Below, piece after piece: positions 45,801-54,045 of a DNA stretch of 64,000 nucleotides. The DNA is from Bradyrhizobium glycinis (GTDB taxonomy: Bacteria > Pseudomonadota > Alphaproteobacteria > Rhizobiales > Xanthobacteraceae). Under the pieces are notes generated by a model. It searched no databases. It worked only from the letters and a program-made list of their open reading frames with translations, and was not told the origin of the DNA. The translations under genes and the position numbers were made by a program. The stretch's first letter is position 1; each line of letters starts with the position of its first letter. The stretch lies in assembly GCF_016031655.1 (NCBI RefSeq), contig NZ_JACCHQ010000002.1, positions 248,001 to 312,000 of the forward strand. Direction: 5' to 3'.

Positions 45801-46283
45801 TCCTACAAGGACGAATACGAGGTCGCCCGGCTCTACACCGACGGCAGCTTCGCCAAGAAGGTGTCAGAGAAGTTCGACGGCGATTTCACGCTGAAGTATC
45901 ACCTGGCGCCGCCGATCTTCGCCAAGCGCGACAAGACGACCGGACATCTGCAGAAGCAGGAGTTCGGCGGCTGGATGATCCACGCCTTCCGCCTGCTCGC
46001 CAGGCTCAAGGTCCTGCGCGGCACCGCATTCGATCCGTTCGGCCGCACCGAGGAGCGTCGGACCGAGCGAAAGCTGATCGCGGATTATCTGACGATGATC
46101 GATCAGCGGATCACAGGGCTCAAGCCGGAGCAGATCCCGCTGCTGGCGCGGCTCGCGCGCGTGCCGGAAACCATCCGTGGTTTCGGCCACATCAAGGAAG
46201 CCAACATCAAGCTGGCGGCGGCCGAGACGGCGCGGCTGGAAGCGGAGCTCGAGAACAGCCGCTTTGCCGCGGCGGCGGAGTAG
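42807..46283 (+). CDS. Indolepyruvate ferredoxin oxidoreductase, fused form
   Basis: The 1158-residue cytoplasmic enzyme fuses all domains of the 2-oxoacid:ferredoxin oxidoreductase. There is an N-terminal pyrimidine-binding region with GYRGSPLGMYD and a thiamin-PP domain at about 420-600 with CSGCPHNTSTRVPEGSRA and GIGCHGMA. A two-cluster ferredoxin-like segment follows at about 630-690 (CEGCGDCSQ, CNKDFSCVEGFCPS), then a gamma-type catalytic domain starting GIGGTGVITIGALLG at about 725. It oxidatively decarboxylates aryl pyruvates to acyl-CoA and reduces ferredoxin. Single-chain versions are usual in Proteobacteria. The gene is monocistronic, and a long palindromic repeat follows the stop. 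Confidence 0.94.
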   Translation: MTLLQVELDDKYRLESKQIFLSGTQALVRLPMLQRERDRLQGLNTGGFISGYRGSPLGMYDHALWRAKSHLQQHDIAFVPGLNEDLAATAVWGSQQVGLFPGAKVDGVFGIWYGKGPGVDRSVDALKHANAAGTSRNGGVLALAGDDHGCQSSTLAHQSEQVFAAALIPVINPATLQDYLDLGLYGFALSRFSGCWVGFKAISETVESSASIYSDPERIKIVVPDDFEMPPGGLNIRWPDPPLEAEKRLFGPKMAAVQAFARANRLDRIVLDSKPARLGIVATGKAYLDLRQALADLGITDKDAQDLGLRIYKVALTWPLEESGAKRFAEGLQDVLVVEEKRGFIEDQLMRILYNIDASRRPTVTGKRDERGAPLLPSEGELTPTIVAGALVARLRKLGHHSPVLEQRLARLEAFDDPVTTSTQIKLARTPFFCSGCPHNTSTRVPEGSRAMAGIGCHGMALSMPTRRTDLISHMGAEGVNWIGQSPFTTENHIFQNLGDGTYTHSGLLALRAASAAGINITYKILYNDAVAMTGGQPAEGAFNVAQIAHQVWAEGVKRLAIVSDDPSKYPEGNYFPQGATIHHRRELDAVQRELRDIKGLTVIIYDQTCAAEKRRRRKRGLYPDPAKRAFINELVCEGCGDCSQASNCVSVQPLETEFGRKRQIDQSNCNKDFSCVEGFCPSFVTVHGGTLKRMKTSAVDSGQLFADLPRPPARELEGPYNILVTGIGGTGVITIGALLGMAAHVDGRGCSALDFTGLSQKNGAVMSHVRIAPKPEDISAVRITTGGADVILGCDMIVSAGPTALSRAERGVTKAYINADLQPTASFVQNPDLDFEMGAMQTVLRDAIGDNNLDIIDATGIAAALMGDSIATNPFMLGFAFQKGAIPLSLEALLRAIEINGAAIEMNKLAFTWGRLAAHDMSRVRSVLQFKARASAPAKSLDDIIATRAEFLTFYQNKAYADRYLAAVAKVRKAESAASPRSTELTEAVAKNLFKLMSYKDEYEVARLYTDGSFAKKVSEKFDGDFTLKYHLAPPIFAKRDKTTGHLQKQEFGGWMIHAFRLLARLKVLRGTAFDPFGRTEERRTERKLIADYLTMIDQRITGLKPEQIPLLARLARVPETIRGFGHIKEANIKLAAAETARLEAELENSRFAAAAE

Positions 46284-46307
46284 AGGTTAGGGCGCCACCT
46301 CTCTCCG

Positions 46308-46394
46308 CGTCATTGCGAGGAGCCCTTGCGACGAAGCAATCCAGAGTCTTTCCATGGAGACAGTCTGGATTGCTTCGCTGCGCTCGCAATGACG
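46308..46394. repeat. Long imperfect palindromic repeat (CGTCATTGCGAG type)
   Basis: The arms CGTCATTGCGAG (46308-46319) and CTCGCAATGACG (46383-46394) are perfect complements. Inside, GAAGCAATCCAGA and TCTGGATTGCTTC also pair, so the whole element can fold to a long hairpin. This element class is very abundant in Bradyrhizobium intergenic regions, from memory. It lies between two convergent genes and may end both transcripts. Confidence 0.85.
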
Positions 46395-46427
46395 AGGTTG
46401 TGGAGAGGTGCTCGCCATTGCTCCGCC

Positions 46428-47447
46428 CTAACGCGCCGGCTTGCGCTCGATCGGGTCGATGTCGATCGCCCGCAGGCGGCCGAGGCGCAGCACGTCCATA
46501 GCGAGCCGGCGGCCGATCCGGTCGCGGTCGAGCACGCGGATCAGATCGTCGACGCCGTTGATCTCGACGCCGTCGAGCCTGATGACGACGTCGCCAGGGA
46601 GCAGTCCCGCCTTCGCTGCTGGACCGTCCGGCTCGATCTGCATCAGAAGCGCGCCCATCTTGTTCTCGACCCCGGCCAGCACGGCGTGCCGCCGCGGGAC
46701 CGGCGCGGTCTGCCCGGCGACGCCGATATAGGCGCGGCGGACATAGCCGTGGCGGATGATCTCCGACAGCACGAATTGCGCGGTGTTGCTGGCGACCGCA
46801 AAACAGATGCCTTGCGCGCCGTTGATGATCGCGGTGTTGATGCCGATCACCTCGGCGTTCGACGACACCAGCGGCCCGCCGGAATTGCCGGGATTGAGCG
46901 CGGCATCGGTCTGGATCACGTCCTCGATGGTGCGCCCGTTCACCGAGCGGATCGAGCGGCCGAGCGCGGAGACCACGCCGGCCGTCACGGTCGATTCGAA
47001 GCCGAGCGGATTGCCGATCGCGATCACGAGCTGGCCGCGCCGCAGGCTCTTGGAATTGCCGAGCGCGGCATAGGGCAGATGGCGCACGCCGTCGGCGCGC
47101 AGCAGCGCCAGATCAGTGTCGGGATCGACGCCGAGCACCTGGGCATCGCCGACATGGCCCTCGACGTCGCGCAACCGGATCTCCTTCGACGTGCCGACGA
47201 CATGACTGTTGGTGAGCACGAGTCCATCCGGCGAGATCACGATGCCGGAGCCGAGCCCGCCGCGCTCGTGTCTATCAGGCACTTTCGGCCCGGTCTCGAC
47301 CCGCACGACCGCGGGCCCGACCCGGTCGGTCACGTCGATCACAGCATTGGAATAGGCGTCCAGCAGCGCCCGGTCATCGACCGGGGCGGCCGCAGTCGTT
47401 CGCGATGACGGTGCGTCATCGGCGATATCTGAGGTGAAATCCAACAT
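46428..47447 (-). CDS. HtrA/DegP-like serine protease with one PDZ domain, no signal peptide
   Basis: The 339-residue trypsin-like protease has His in VLTNSHVVG, Asp in DTDLALLRA and Ser in ALNPGNSGGPL. A single PDZ domain (about 240-325) contains GPAAKAGLLPGDVVIRLDG. The N-terminus (MLDFTSDIADDAPSS) is hydrophilic, so unlike DegP or DegS it seems to be cytoplasmic. It is 92 bp behind the gluconate-dehydrogenase-III-like gene on the same strand and may be co-transcribed. Its target is unknown. Confidence 0.92.
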   Translation of the reverse strand: MLDFTSDIADDAPSSRTTAAAPVDDRALLDAYSNAVIDVTDRVGPAVVRVETGPKVPDRHERGGLGSGIVISPDGLVLTNSHVVGTSKEIRLRDVEGHVGDAQVLGVDPDTDLALLRADGVRHLPYAALGNSKSLRRGQLVIAIGNPLGFESTVTAGVVSALGRSIRSVNGRTIEDVIQTDAALNPGNSGGPLVSSNAEVIGINTAIINGAQGICFAVASNTAQFVLSEIIRHGYVRRAYIGVAGQTAPVPRRHAVLAGVENKMGALLMQIEPDGPAAKAGLLPGDVVIRLDGVEINGVDDLIRVLDRDRIGRRLAMDVLRLGRLRAIDIDPIERKPAR

Positions 47448-47539
47448 GGCAAGAGTCCTTGAGGCTCACACAGATGGTGGCCTGCTCCCTGCCGCGCAAG
47501 GTGCGCGCCTGGAGCGCAGGACCTGGACTGCCCAGATGG

Positions 47540-47989
47540 CTAGGGCGCCCGCCTCAGCGCGCCGCCTCTTGCCTTGACCGGATCGAGCAGCGACCAGTCG
47601 CCGTCCGGAAGCACATGGCCCTTGGGGAATGGCGCGCGGAGTTCGAGCCCGAGCGAGCCCAGCACGCGGTCATCGCGATAATAGCATTGCAGCACGACAC
47701 GGACGAGCGTTGCGGCGACAACGCCGCCGGAACTGCGAAACTCCTTCGCCACGGCATCGCGCGCGGCGGGCTCGAGGTCGGCCAGCGGCATCCCGGCGAG
47801 CCGCGCCAGATGATCGAGCGCCGCCACAACCGGCCTGGTGTCGCGGCCGAGCGTTGCAAGGATGTCGGCTTGGATGATGTCGTCGTCGGCGCCCGGAACG
47901 CGATATTCCTCGCTCGGAGGAATGATCATCGCCGCGATGGTGCGCAAGTCATCCCGCTGCCGCGGCGTGAGGGTGAGTTGATCAGACAT
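47540..47989 (-). CDS. Gluconate 2-dehydrogenase subunit III-like protein
   Basis: The 149-residue protein has the LTPRQRDDLRTIAAMIIPPS start typical of the small partner of GMC/gluconate dehydrogenases, but no obvious Tat signal. Its usual task is to assist or export the FAD subunit, which is encoded immediately upstream (220 bp away, with a palindromic repeat in between). The cytochrome c subunit of the canonical three-part enzyme is absent here. Confidence 0.75.
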   Translation of the reverse strand: MSDQLTLTPRQRDDLRTIAAMIIPPSEEYRVPGADDDIIQADILATLGRDTRPVVAALDHLARLAGMPLADLEPAARDAVAKEFRSSGGVVAATLVRVVLQCYYRDDRVLGSLGLELRAPFPKGHVLPDGDWSLLDPVKARGGALRRAP

Positions 47990-48026
47990 TTTGTTCACTT
48001 CCAAAGCTCGTGCGGCGATGACAGTG

Positions 48027-48172
48027 CGCTCCCTCCCCCGCTTGCGGGGGAGGGTTGGGGAGAGGGTGTCTCCGCGGAGGGATTCCCCCAGAGGAGAGAG
48101 CCCTCACCCGGCGCGCGGGACGATGCTTCGCATCGCCCGGACGCGCCGACCTCTCCCGCAAGCGGGAGAGGT
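48027..48172. repeat. Intergenic palindromic repeat, copy 3
   Basis: Hairpins CCCTCCCCCG...CGGGGGAGGG and ACCTCTCCCG...CGGGAGAGGT are joined by GGGGAGAGGGTGTCTCCGC and CCCTCACCCGGCGCGCGGG parts. It is nearly the same as the copy at 33.7 kb. It lies between the GMC gene and its small partner, so it would sit inside their common mRNA. Confidence 0.85.
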
Positions 48173-48209
48173 GCACCGAGATCGCCGCTCGCTTGGATCC
48201 GCATCATGA

Positions 48210-49808
48210 TCAGTCGAACAAATTCGCCAGGCGCTGCTTCATCTGGTCGGCGATGTAGAGCGCGAGGGCCTGGATGGTGGAGGTCGGGTTCACGCCGCCA
48301 GAAGTGACGAAGATGCTGCCGTCGACAATGAAAAGGTTCTTCACGTCGTGCGAGCGGCCCCATTCGTTGACGACGGAGCGCTCGGGCTCGGTGCCCATGC
48401 GCGCAGTGCCAAGCAGGTGCCAGCCGCCCCAGGGGATCGGAGAGTTGACGCAGATGTCGCTCGCGCCGGCCGTCTCGAGAAACTCCCGGCCACGCGCCAG
48501 CGCGTGCTCCATCATCTTCCGGCTGTTCTCGCTGATGGTGTAGTCGACCTTCGGCACGGGAATGCCGTGGCTGTCCTTCAGCACCGGATCGAGCGTGACG
48601 CGATTGTGCTCCTCGGGCAGATCCTCACAGATTGCGGAGAAACCAAGCCGGTGGCCGTTGAGCTTGCGGAAGACGCGGTGGTGATCCTCGCCCCACGGCA
48701 AAATGCCCTTCTGCTCGCTGACCACGGCCTCGAACACCGGCCCGGCCCCGCGCACGAACTGCACGCCATAGCCGCGCACGAAACCGCGCGACAGGTCGGT
48801 GTCGTACCATTGCTTGCTCCACAGACAGGTCGGCGGCGCGCGGTTAGAGTCGGTCGGCTCCTTCACATAGCCGTAGATCTGCGCATAGGGGTGAAACATC
48901 AGGTTCTTGCCGACGAGGCCCGACGAATTGGCAAGCCCGTTGGGAAAGCGGCCGGACGCCGAGTTGAGCAGCAGCCGCGGCGTGCCGACCCCGTTGCAGG
49001 CGATGACGACGACATGCGCGGGCTGGAACTGCTCGATGCCGTCTTTGTCGTAATAGACCACGCCCGAGGCCATGCCGTTCTCGTCGGTGGTGATCTCGCG
49101 CACCCGGCAATGCGTGCGCAGCTCGACGCCGGCGCGGATCGCATGCGGCCAATAGGTGATGTCGGTGGAGGCTTTTGCGCCTTGCGCGCAGGCCGGCGTG
49201 CAATGGCCGAGATTGATGCAGCGCGCCCGGCCCTCGTAGTCCATCGTCGCGACCGTGGTGTCCGAGGGCCACCAATGCCAGCCAAGCTTGTTCATGGCCT
49301 TGGCGATGATTGCGCCGGACAATCCGAGTGGCTGCTGCGGCATCGGCGGATGCGTCAGCGGCGACAGCGGATCGCCCGACAGGCCCGACGTGCCCATCAT
49401 GCGGTCGTTCTCTTCGAAGAACGGGGTCAACGCGTCGTAATCGATCGGCCAATCGTCGGCGACGCCGTCCAGCGTCTTCACCTTGAAATCGGAAGGATGC
49501 AGCCGCGGCCAGTGCGCGGTGTACATCACGGTCGAGCCGCCGACAGCGTTGTAGTTCACGACCTTGATGGGAGAGTTGTCGTCGTTGATCGGGTAGTCCT
49601 CGGGCCGGCCGCGGACGTTGGGGCTCGACGACCATTCGCCGTAGAACTTGGCCTCCCAGTCGCGGCCGGTGCTGGGATATTCCGCCGGGTTCATCCAGCC
49701 GCCCTGCTCCAGGCAGAGAATGTGCATCTTGGTTTCGGCCAGCGACCACGCCACCGCCGCGCCCGAAGCGCCGGCGCCGATGATCAGGACATCCACGGGG
49801 TCTTTCAT
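48210..49808 (-). CDS. GMC-family FAD oxidoreductase
   Basis: The 532-residue flavoprotein has the FAD-binding LIIGAGASGAAVAWSLAE motif at residue 8, the flavin-contact GGSTVMYTAHWPRLHP, CTPACAQGAKASTD and the C-terminal catalytic His region (GWHLLGTARMG) with GGVNPTSTIQALAL. It belongs to the gluconate/sorbitol-dehydrogenase-like GMC group that works with a subunit-III partner. The ATG at 49808 has GGAGGG upstream but at long spacing. No secretion signal is seen. The alcohol or sugar-acid substrate is unknown. Confidence 0.9.
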   Translation of the reverse strand: MKDPVDVLIIGAGASGAAVAWSLAETKMHILCLEQGGWMNPAEYPSTGRDWEAKFYGEWSSSPNVRGRPEDYPINDDNSPIKVVNYNAVGGSTVMYTAHWPRLHPSDFKVKTLDGVADDWPIDYDALTPFFEENDRMMGTSGLSGDPLSPLTHPPMPQQPLGLSGAIIAKAMNKLGWHWWPSDTTVATMDYEGRARCINLGHCTPACAQGAKASTDITYWPHAIRAGVELRTHCRVREITTDENGMASGVVYYDKDGIEQFQPAHVVVIACNGVGTPRLLLNSASGRFPNGLANSSGLVGKNLMFHPYAQIYGYVKEPTDSNRAPPTCLWSKQWYDTDLSRGFVRGYGVQFVRGAGPVFEAVVSEQKGILPWGEDHHRVFRKLNGHRLGFSAICEDLPEEHNRVTLDPVLKDSHGIPVPKVDYTISENSRKMMEHALARGREFLETAGASDICVNSPIPWGGWHLLGTARMGTEPERSVVNEWGRSHDVKNLFIVDGSIFVTSGGVNPTSTIQALALYIADQMKQRLANLFD

Positions 49809-50010
49809 CGCAACCTTGTCCCTCCCCCCTTGCCGCTTACCGGGCGATTCGGCCTTTCGCGCCTCGCGAGGCCGGCGAACGATACGGGCAGAGCGACGGC
49901 GGAGTAAAGCCGCGGGGCCGGAATGTCGCACTTCGCGAGGCGCAGACCATTGGTCTCGCCACATCCGGATGCTAGGAACGGGGCGCACGAGCCATCGATA
50001 GCGAGACCGT

Positions 50011-50799
50011 ATGTCCTTCCAGAAATTCTTTGCCACCGCCCGCGCTTTTGCGCTCGTTTCGTTTCTCGCCTTGTCCGGATTTCTGGCCTCGTCCGGACCA
50101 GTTTCCGCGCTGACCGGCGCAGCCACGGCCCGTGACGGCAACTCGGTCCAGCTCGGCGACGTCACCTACCGGCTCGACGGCGTCGACGCGCCGGAGCTCG
50201 ACCAGGTCTGCATCGACGATCACGCCGATGCCTGGACCTGCGGGATCGAGGCCCGCGACCAGCTGGCGAAGCTGATCAACAAACGGACGGTGCGCTGCGA
50301 CGATGTCGGACCCGAGAAGAGTTTTGGCAAGCGGCACCGCGCCATCTGCACGGCCGAAGGCGACAAGGCCAGCTTGAACGAGCAGCTGATCAAGCTCGGC
50401 TTTGCCCTCGCACGCGAGCCGATCAAGGCCAACATCAAGCCCGCAGCCAACGAGGCGAAGACGGCGGCGGCCGGGATCTGGAAGGGCTGTTTTGTTGCGC
50501 CGCAAGATTTCCGTAGCGGCAAGAAGGAAGGTGCGCTGCTGGGCGCCGCCTGCCGGCCCGACCGCGACAAGGAAATCCGCGCTGTGCTGTTTCCGGAGGA
50601 GCTCACCATGCCTCCCAGCTGCAGCATCAAGGGCAAGCTCGCGGTGCGCGCCCGCGTCACCGGCAATATCGGCATCTACCATCTGCGCGGGTGCCCGAGC
50701 TATCCCGCCACCACGAAACCGGATCGCTGGTTCTGCTCGGAGGACGACGCTCAGGCGGCCGGCTTCCGAAAGGCCTACAATTGCCGCCGGCCAAGGTGA
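50011..50799 (+). CDS. Secreted SNase-like (thermonuclease-fold) protein
   Basis: The 262-residue protein has a signal peptide ([20 protein letters not shown]) and a staphylococcal-nuclease-like OB-fold (about 35-150: [15 protein letters not shown] and [12 protein letters not shown]). A C-terminal Cys-containing module of about 60 residues follows, with [15 protein letters not shown] and [20 protein letters not shown], of the type seen in Ada-like or excalibur-like small domains. Arg and Asp residues of nuclease loops seem partly kept, so activity is plausible but unproved. Confidence 0.85.
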   Translation: MSFQKFFATARAFALVSFLALSGFLASSGPVSALTGAATARDGNSVQLGDVTYRLDGVDAPELDQVCIDDHADAWTCGIEARDQLAKLINKRTVRCDDVGPEKSFGKRHRAICTAEGDKASLNEQLIKLGFALAREPIKANIKPAANEAKTAAAGIWKGCFVAPQDFRSGKKEGALLGAACRPDRDKEIRAVLFPEELTMPPSCSIKGKLAVRARVTGNIGIYHLRGCPSYPATTKPDRWFCSEDDAQAAGFRKAYNCRRPR

Positions 50800-50931
50800 G
50801 CAAGTTCCCTCACGCACCCGTGAGTAGTAGTCCGGGACCGTATTGATCCGGAATTGAACTTCATCGACGGTTGCTGCATTTGTAAGCCGACGCAAGCGCC
50901 TTGCGCGAGCGTTTCCTTGGCAGCAATCCGG

Positions 50932-51010
50932 CTTCGGCCGATTGTCTTTGCTTGGGCGTTTCCTCCCTAGACTTGGGCCGCTTGTCACAAGCAAGCGGCT
51001 CTTTCTTTTT
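50932..51010 (+). ncRNA. mmgR: Probable MmgR/suhB-type (alpha-r8) small RNA
   Basis: The segment carries the 10-mer TTTCCTCCCT (50959-50968), followed by AGACTTGGGCCGC and a terminator stem GCCGCTTG / CAAGCGGC with a run CTTTCTTTTT. From memory this is the conserved core of the MmgR (suhB, alpha-r8) sRNA of rhizobia, where the 10-mer is required for Hfq-dependent stability and carbon-storage control. The 5' end is estimated from the known size of about 77 nt. It faces the convergent cyoD gene, 11 bp beyond the U-run. Confidence 0.65.
50977..51010 (+). terminator. Intrinsic terminator of the small RNA
   Basis: The stem GCCGCTTG (50977-50984) and CAAGCGGC (50992-50999) has a 7-nt loop and is followed by TCTTTCTTTTTG. 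It is the best intrinsic terminator of the window. No protein-coding gene ends near it on this strand; the closest stop is 180 bp upstream. Confidence 0.9.
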
Positions 51011-51020
51011 GCGGGGTCTG

Positions 51021-51407
51021 TCACTGCATCCGCATGATCTGGTCCATCGGCGGCATGTTGGCGTTGAGATGCGCCATGATCCAGACCGTGCCACCCACCA
51101 CCAGGAACACCACCAGCAGCCCGAAGGCGAGAGCCAGCACGTTGTTGGTGTTGTCGGGGCCGGTGGTGATGTGCAGGAAGAACACCAGGTGCACGCCCAT
51201 CTGCGCGATCGCGAGCACGATCAGCGCGACGGGAATCGAGGGCTGCCAGACCAGGTCCGTTCCGGCAATGAAGAACGAGGTCGCCGTGAGCAGCAGCGCG
51301 AGCGCGAGCCCGACGACGTAACCGAGAATCCTTGCGCCGACGCTATGCTCCTCTTCCTCGCCCGGCGCGAGGTCGTGTTTGACGATCCCATGCGTCTGCT
51401 CACTCAT
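51021..51407 (-). CDS. cyoD: Cytochrome o ubiquinol oxidase subunit IV (CyoD)
   Basis: The 128-residue membrane protein has three helices, and its N-terminus MSEQTHGIVKHDLAPG has an acidic EEEEHS stretch. The motifs VLAIAQMGVHLVFFLH and VGGTVWIMAHLN are typical of CyoD. It is the last gene of the cyoABCD operon and starts by ATGA overlap with the cyoC stop. It stabilises the CuB site during assembly of the oxidase. Confidence 0.95.
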   Translation of the reverse strand: MSEQTHGIVKHDLAPGEEEEHSVGARILGYVVGLALALLLTATSFFIAGTDLVWQPSIPVALIVLAIAQMGVHLVFFLHITTGPDNTNNVLALAFGLLVVFLVVGGTVWIMAHLNANMPPMDQIMRMQ

Positions 51408-52045
51408 GGCGCACTCCCGAGCAGGTAAACGACGGAGAAGACGGCGACCCAGATGATGTCGAGCGCATGCCAGAACAGCGCAAAGCACGTCATCCGGCGC
51501 AAAATGTCGGCGCGAAAGCCCTTTGCGAACACCTGGGCCATCATGGTGAGCAGCCACAGCACGCCGGCGGAGACATGCAGGCCGTGGCATCCGACCAGCG
51601 AGAAGAACGCGGTCAGGAACGCGCTGCGTGACGGGCCGTAGCCGCGCGCGACAAGGTCGGCGAATTCGCGGAACTCGATCACAAGGAAGATGAGGCCGAG
51701 CACGCAGGTCACGCTCATGGCGAGATAGAACCAGAACCGGTTGCGCATGTCGGCGGCGATGCTGGCCATGCCGCAGGTGAAGCTCGAGAACAGCAGGCAG
51801 ACCGTCTCGATCGCCACGTTCCTCTGCTCGAAGATCTCCGAGCCCTTCGGGCCGCCGGCGGTCTGGCCCGACAGCACCGCATAGGCCGCGAAGAAGCAGG
51901 AGAACATCACGATGTCGGAGAGCAGGAAGATCCAGAAGCCGTAGGCGGTCACGATCCGCTTCGGCGCGGGACCGGGATGCTCGATGACGAGGCCGATGTG
52001 ATGGGGATCGGCGTGCGCGTGGCCTGCGGTCGAGGTCATCGCCAT
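51404..52045 (-). CDS. cyoC: Cytochrome o ubiquinol oxidase subunit III (CyoC)
   Basis: The 213-residue protein has five helices of the heme-copper oxidase subunit III family: FWIFLLSDIVMFSCFFAAYAV, LLFSSFTCGMAS and FFSLVGCHGLHVSAGVLW. The start shares its A with the cyoB stop (TGATG), and the stop overlaps cyoD by four bases. The N-terminus carries a short His/Ala-rich tail. Confidence 0.95.
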   Translation of the reverse strand: MAMTSTAGHAHADPHHIGLVIEHPGPAPKRIVTAYGFWIFLLSDIVMFSCFFAAYAVLSGQTAGGPKGSEIFEQRNVAIETVCLLFSSFTCGMASIAADMRNRFWFYLAMSVTCVLGLIFLVIEFREFADLVARGYGPSRSAFLTAFFSLVGCHGLHVSAGVLWLLTMMAQVFAKGFRADILRRMTCFALFWHALDIIWVAVFSVVYLLGSAP

Positions 52046-54045
52046 CAGACTGTTCCCGCCATGCTGACGAGGCTGCGCCGTTCCTCGATGTTGCTGCGGT
52101 CGATGCGGGCGACCTCCTCGGCCGGGATGACGTATTCGTCATGGTCGCGCCAGGCGAACACGACGAAGGTCGCCCAAGCGCCCAAGCCGCCCAGGATCAC
52201 CATCCACCAGATGTGCCAGATCAGCGCGAATCCCATGATGGTGGCGAAGAAGGCACAGACGAATCCGGTCGGGGAATTCCGGGGCATCTCGATGTCCTGA
52301 TAATCCGGCGTCTCATGCGCGAGCGATTGCTGCTTCGCGTGCGCCTTCATGTCCCAATAGGCATCCTCGCCACGGACATCGGGGTTGAACGCGAAGTTGA
52401 ACACCGGCGGCGGCGACGACGTCGCCCATTCCAGCGAGCGCCCGTCCCAGGGATCGCCGGTGCGGTCGCGCAGCGCCTCGCGATTGCGGATGCTGACCAC
52501 GAGCTGCACGATCTGGCAGATCACGCCTATAGTCAGCACGGCCATGCCGAATGCAGCGATGATCATCCAGGGCCGCCAGGCCGCGATGTCATAATGCTGC
52601 ATGCGCCGCGTCATGCCGAGCATGCCGGCAACGTAGAGCGGCATGAAGGTGACGAAGAAGCCCGTGAGGGTGAACCAGAACGCCGCCTTGCCCCAACGCT
52701 CGTCGAGGCGAAAGCCGAACGCCTTCGGAAACCAATATTCGAAGCCGGCGAAGGCGCCGAACAGCACGCCGCCAATGATGACATTGTGGAAGTGCGCCAC
52801 CAGAAACATGCTGTTGTGGAGCATGAAATCGGCCGGCGGCACCGCGAGCAGGACGCCGGTCAACCCGCCGATGATGAAGGTGACCATGAAGCCGACCGAC
52901 CAGAGCATCGGCGTCGCAAAACGGATGCGGCCGCCATACATCGTGAACAGCCAATTGTAGATCTTCACGCCGGTCGGCACCGCGATGATCATGCTGGCGA
53001 TACCGAAGATGGCGTTGACGTCCGGCCCCGCCCCCATCGTGAAGAAATGGTGCAGCCAGACCATGAAGGAGATGACGCAGATCGCCATGGTCGCGAGCAC
53101 CATGGAGCGGTAGCCGAACAGCGCCTTGCCGGAGAACGTCGAGACCACCTCGGAGAAGATGCCGAAAGCCGGCAGCACCAGGATGTAGACCTCGGGATGG
53201 CCCCAGGCCCAGATCAGATTCATGAACATCATGACGTTGCCGCCGGCCTCGTTGGTGAAGAAGTGAAAGCCGAGATAGCGGTCGAGCAGCAGCATCGCCA
53301 GCGTCGCGGTGAGGATCGGGAACGCCGCGACGATGAGGAGGTTCGAGGCCAGCGTAGTCCAGCAGAACATCGGCATGCGCAGGTAATTCATGCCCTTGGT
53401 GCGTAGCTTCAGCACGGTGGTGACGAGATTGATGCCGGCCACCAGCGTGCCGACGCCGGAGATCTGCAGCGACCAGGCGTAATAGTCGACGCCGACGCCG
53501 GGCGAATAGGACAACTCCGACAGCGGCGGAAAGGCGAGCCAGCCGGTGCGCGCGAATTCGCCGACCACGAGCGAGATATTGACCAATAGCGCGCCGGTCG
53601 CCGTCAGCCAGAAGCCGACTGAATTGAGCGTCGGGAAGGCAACGTCGCGCACGCCGAGCTGGAGCGGTACGACGAGGTTCATCAGCCCGATCACGAACGG
53701 CATCGCCACGAAGAAGATCATGATGGTGCCGTGCGCGGAGAAGATCTGATTGTAGTGCTCCGGCGGCAGATAGCCCTGCGACTGGTAAGCCATCGCCTGC
53801 TGGATCCGCATCATGATGGCGTCGCTGCCGCCGCGCAGCAGCATCACCGAGGCGAGCAGGATGTACATGACACCGATGCGCTTGTGATCGACGCTGGTGA
53901 TCCATTCGTGCCAGAGATAGGGCAGATGTCCCTTCACCACGACCCAACCCAGCACGCCGAGGATCGCGACCAGCACCACCGCGCCGGCGACGAGCGGAAT
54001 CGGCTGGTCGAACGGGATGGCCGACCAATCGAGCTTACCGAGCAT
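52045..54045 (-). CDS. cyoB: Cytochrome o ubiquinol oxidase subunit I (CyoB)
   Basis: The 666-residue catalytic subunit has heme and copper ligands: [25 protein letters not shown] (His-Tyr crosslink), [12 protein letters not shown] and [11 protein letters not shown]. The ubiquinol-site Arg/Asp set [13 protein letters not shown] marks a quinol rather than cytochrome c oxidase. I take the second ATG (54045), five nt after GGAGG; a GTG at 54057 or the ATG at 54048 are alternatives. The start overlaps cyoA by 11 bp. It reduces O2 with ubiquinol at the inner membrane when oxygen is plentiful, complementing the cbb3 enzyme at the left end of the window. Confidence 0.97.
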   Translation of the reverse strand: MLGKLDWSAIPFDQPIPLVAGAVVLVAILGVLGWVVVKGHLPYLWHEWITSVDHKRIGVMYILLASVMLLRGGSDAIMMRIQQAMAYQSQGYLPPEHYNQIFSAHGTIMIFFVAMPFVIGLMNLVVPLQLGVRDVAFPTLNSVGFWLTATGALLVNISLVVGEFARTGWLAFPPLSELSYSPGVGVDYYAWSLQISGVGTLVAGINLVTTVLKLRTKGMNYLRMPMFCWTTLASNLLIVAAFPILTATLAMLLLDRYLGFHFFTNEAGGNVMMFMNLIWAWGHPEVYILVLPAFGIFSEVVSTFSGKALFGYRSMVLATMAICVISFMVWLHHFFTMGAGPDVNAIFGIASMIIAVPTGVKIYNWLFTMYGGRIRFATPMLWSVGFMVTFIIGGLTGVLLAVPPADFMLHNSMFLVAHFHNVIIGGVLFGAFAGFEYWFPKAFGFRLDERWGKAAFWFTLTGFFVTFMPLYVAGMLGMTRRMQHYDIAAWRPWMIIAAFGMAVLTIGVICQIVQLVVSIRNREALRDRTGDPWDGRSLEWATSSPPPVFNFAFNPDVRGEDAYWDMKAHAKQQSLAHETPDYQDIEMPRNSPTGFVCAFFATIMGFALIWHIWWMVILGGLGAWATFVVFAWRDHDEYVIPAEEVARIDRSNIEERRSLVSMAGTV

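Noticed and set aside
52141..53406. Plus-strand frame opposite cyoB
   Set aside because: His/Asp/Arg-rich mirror of CyoB with no signals of its own.
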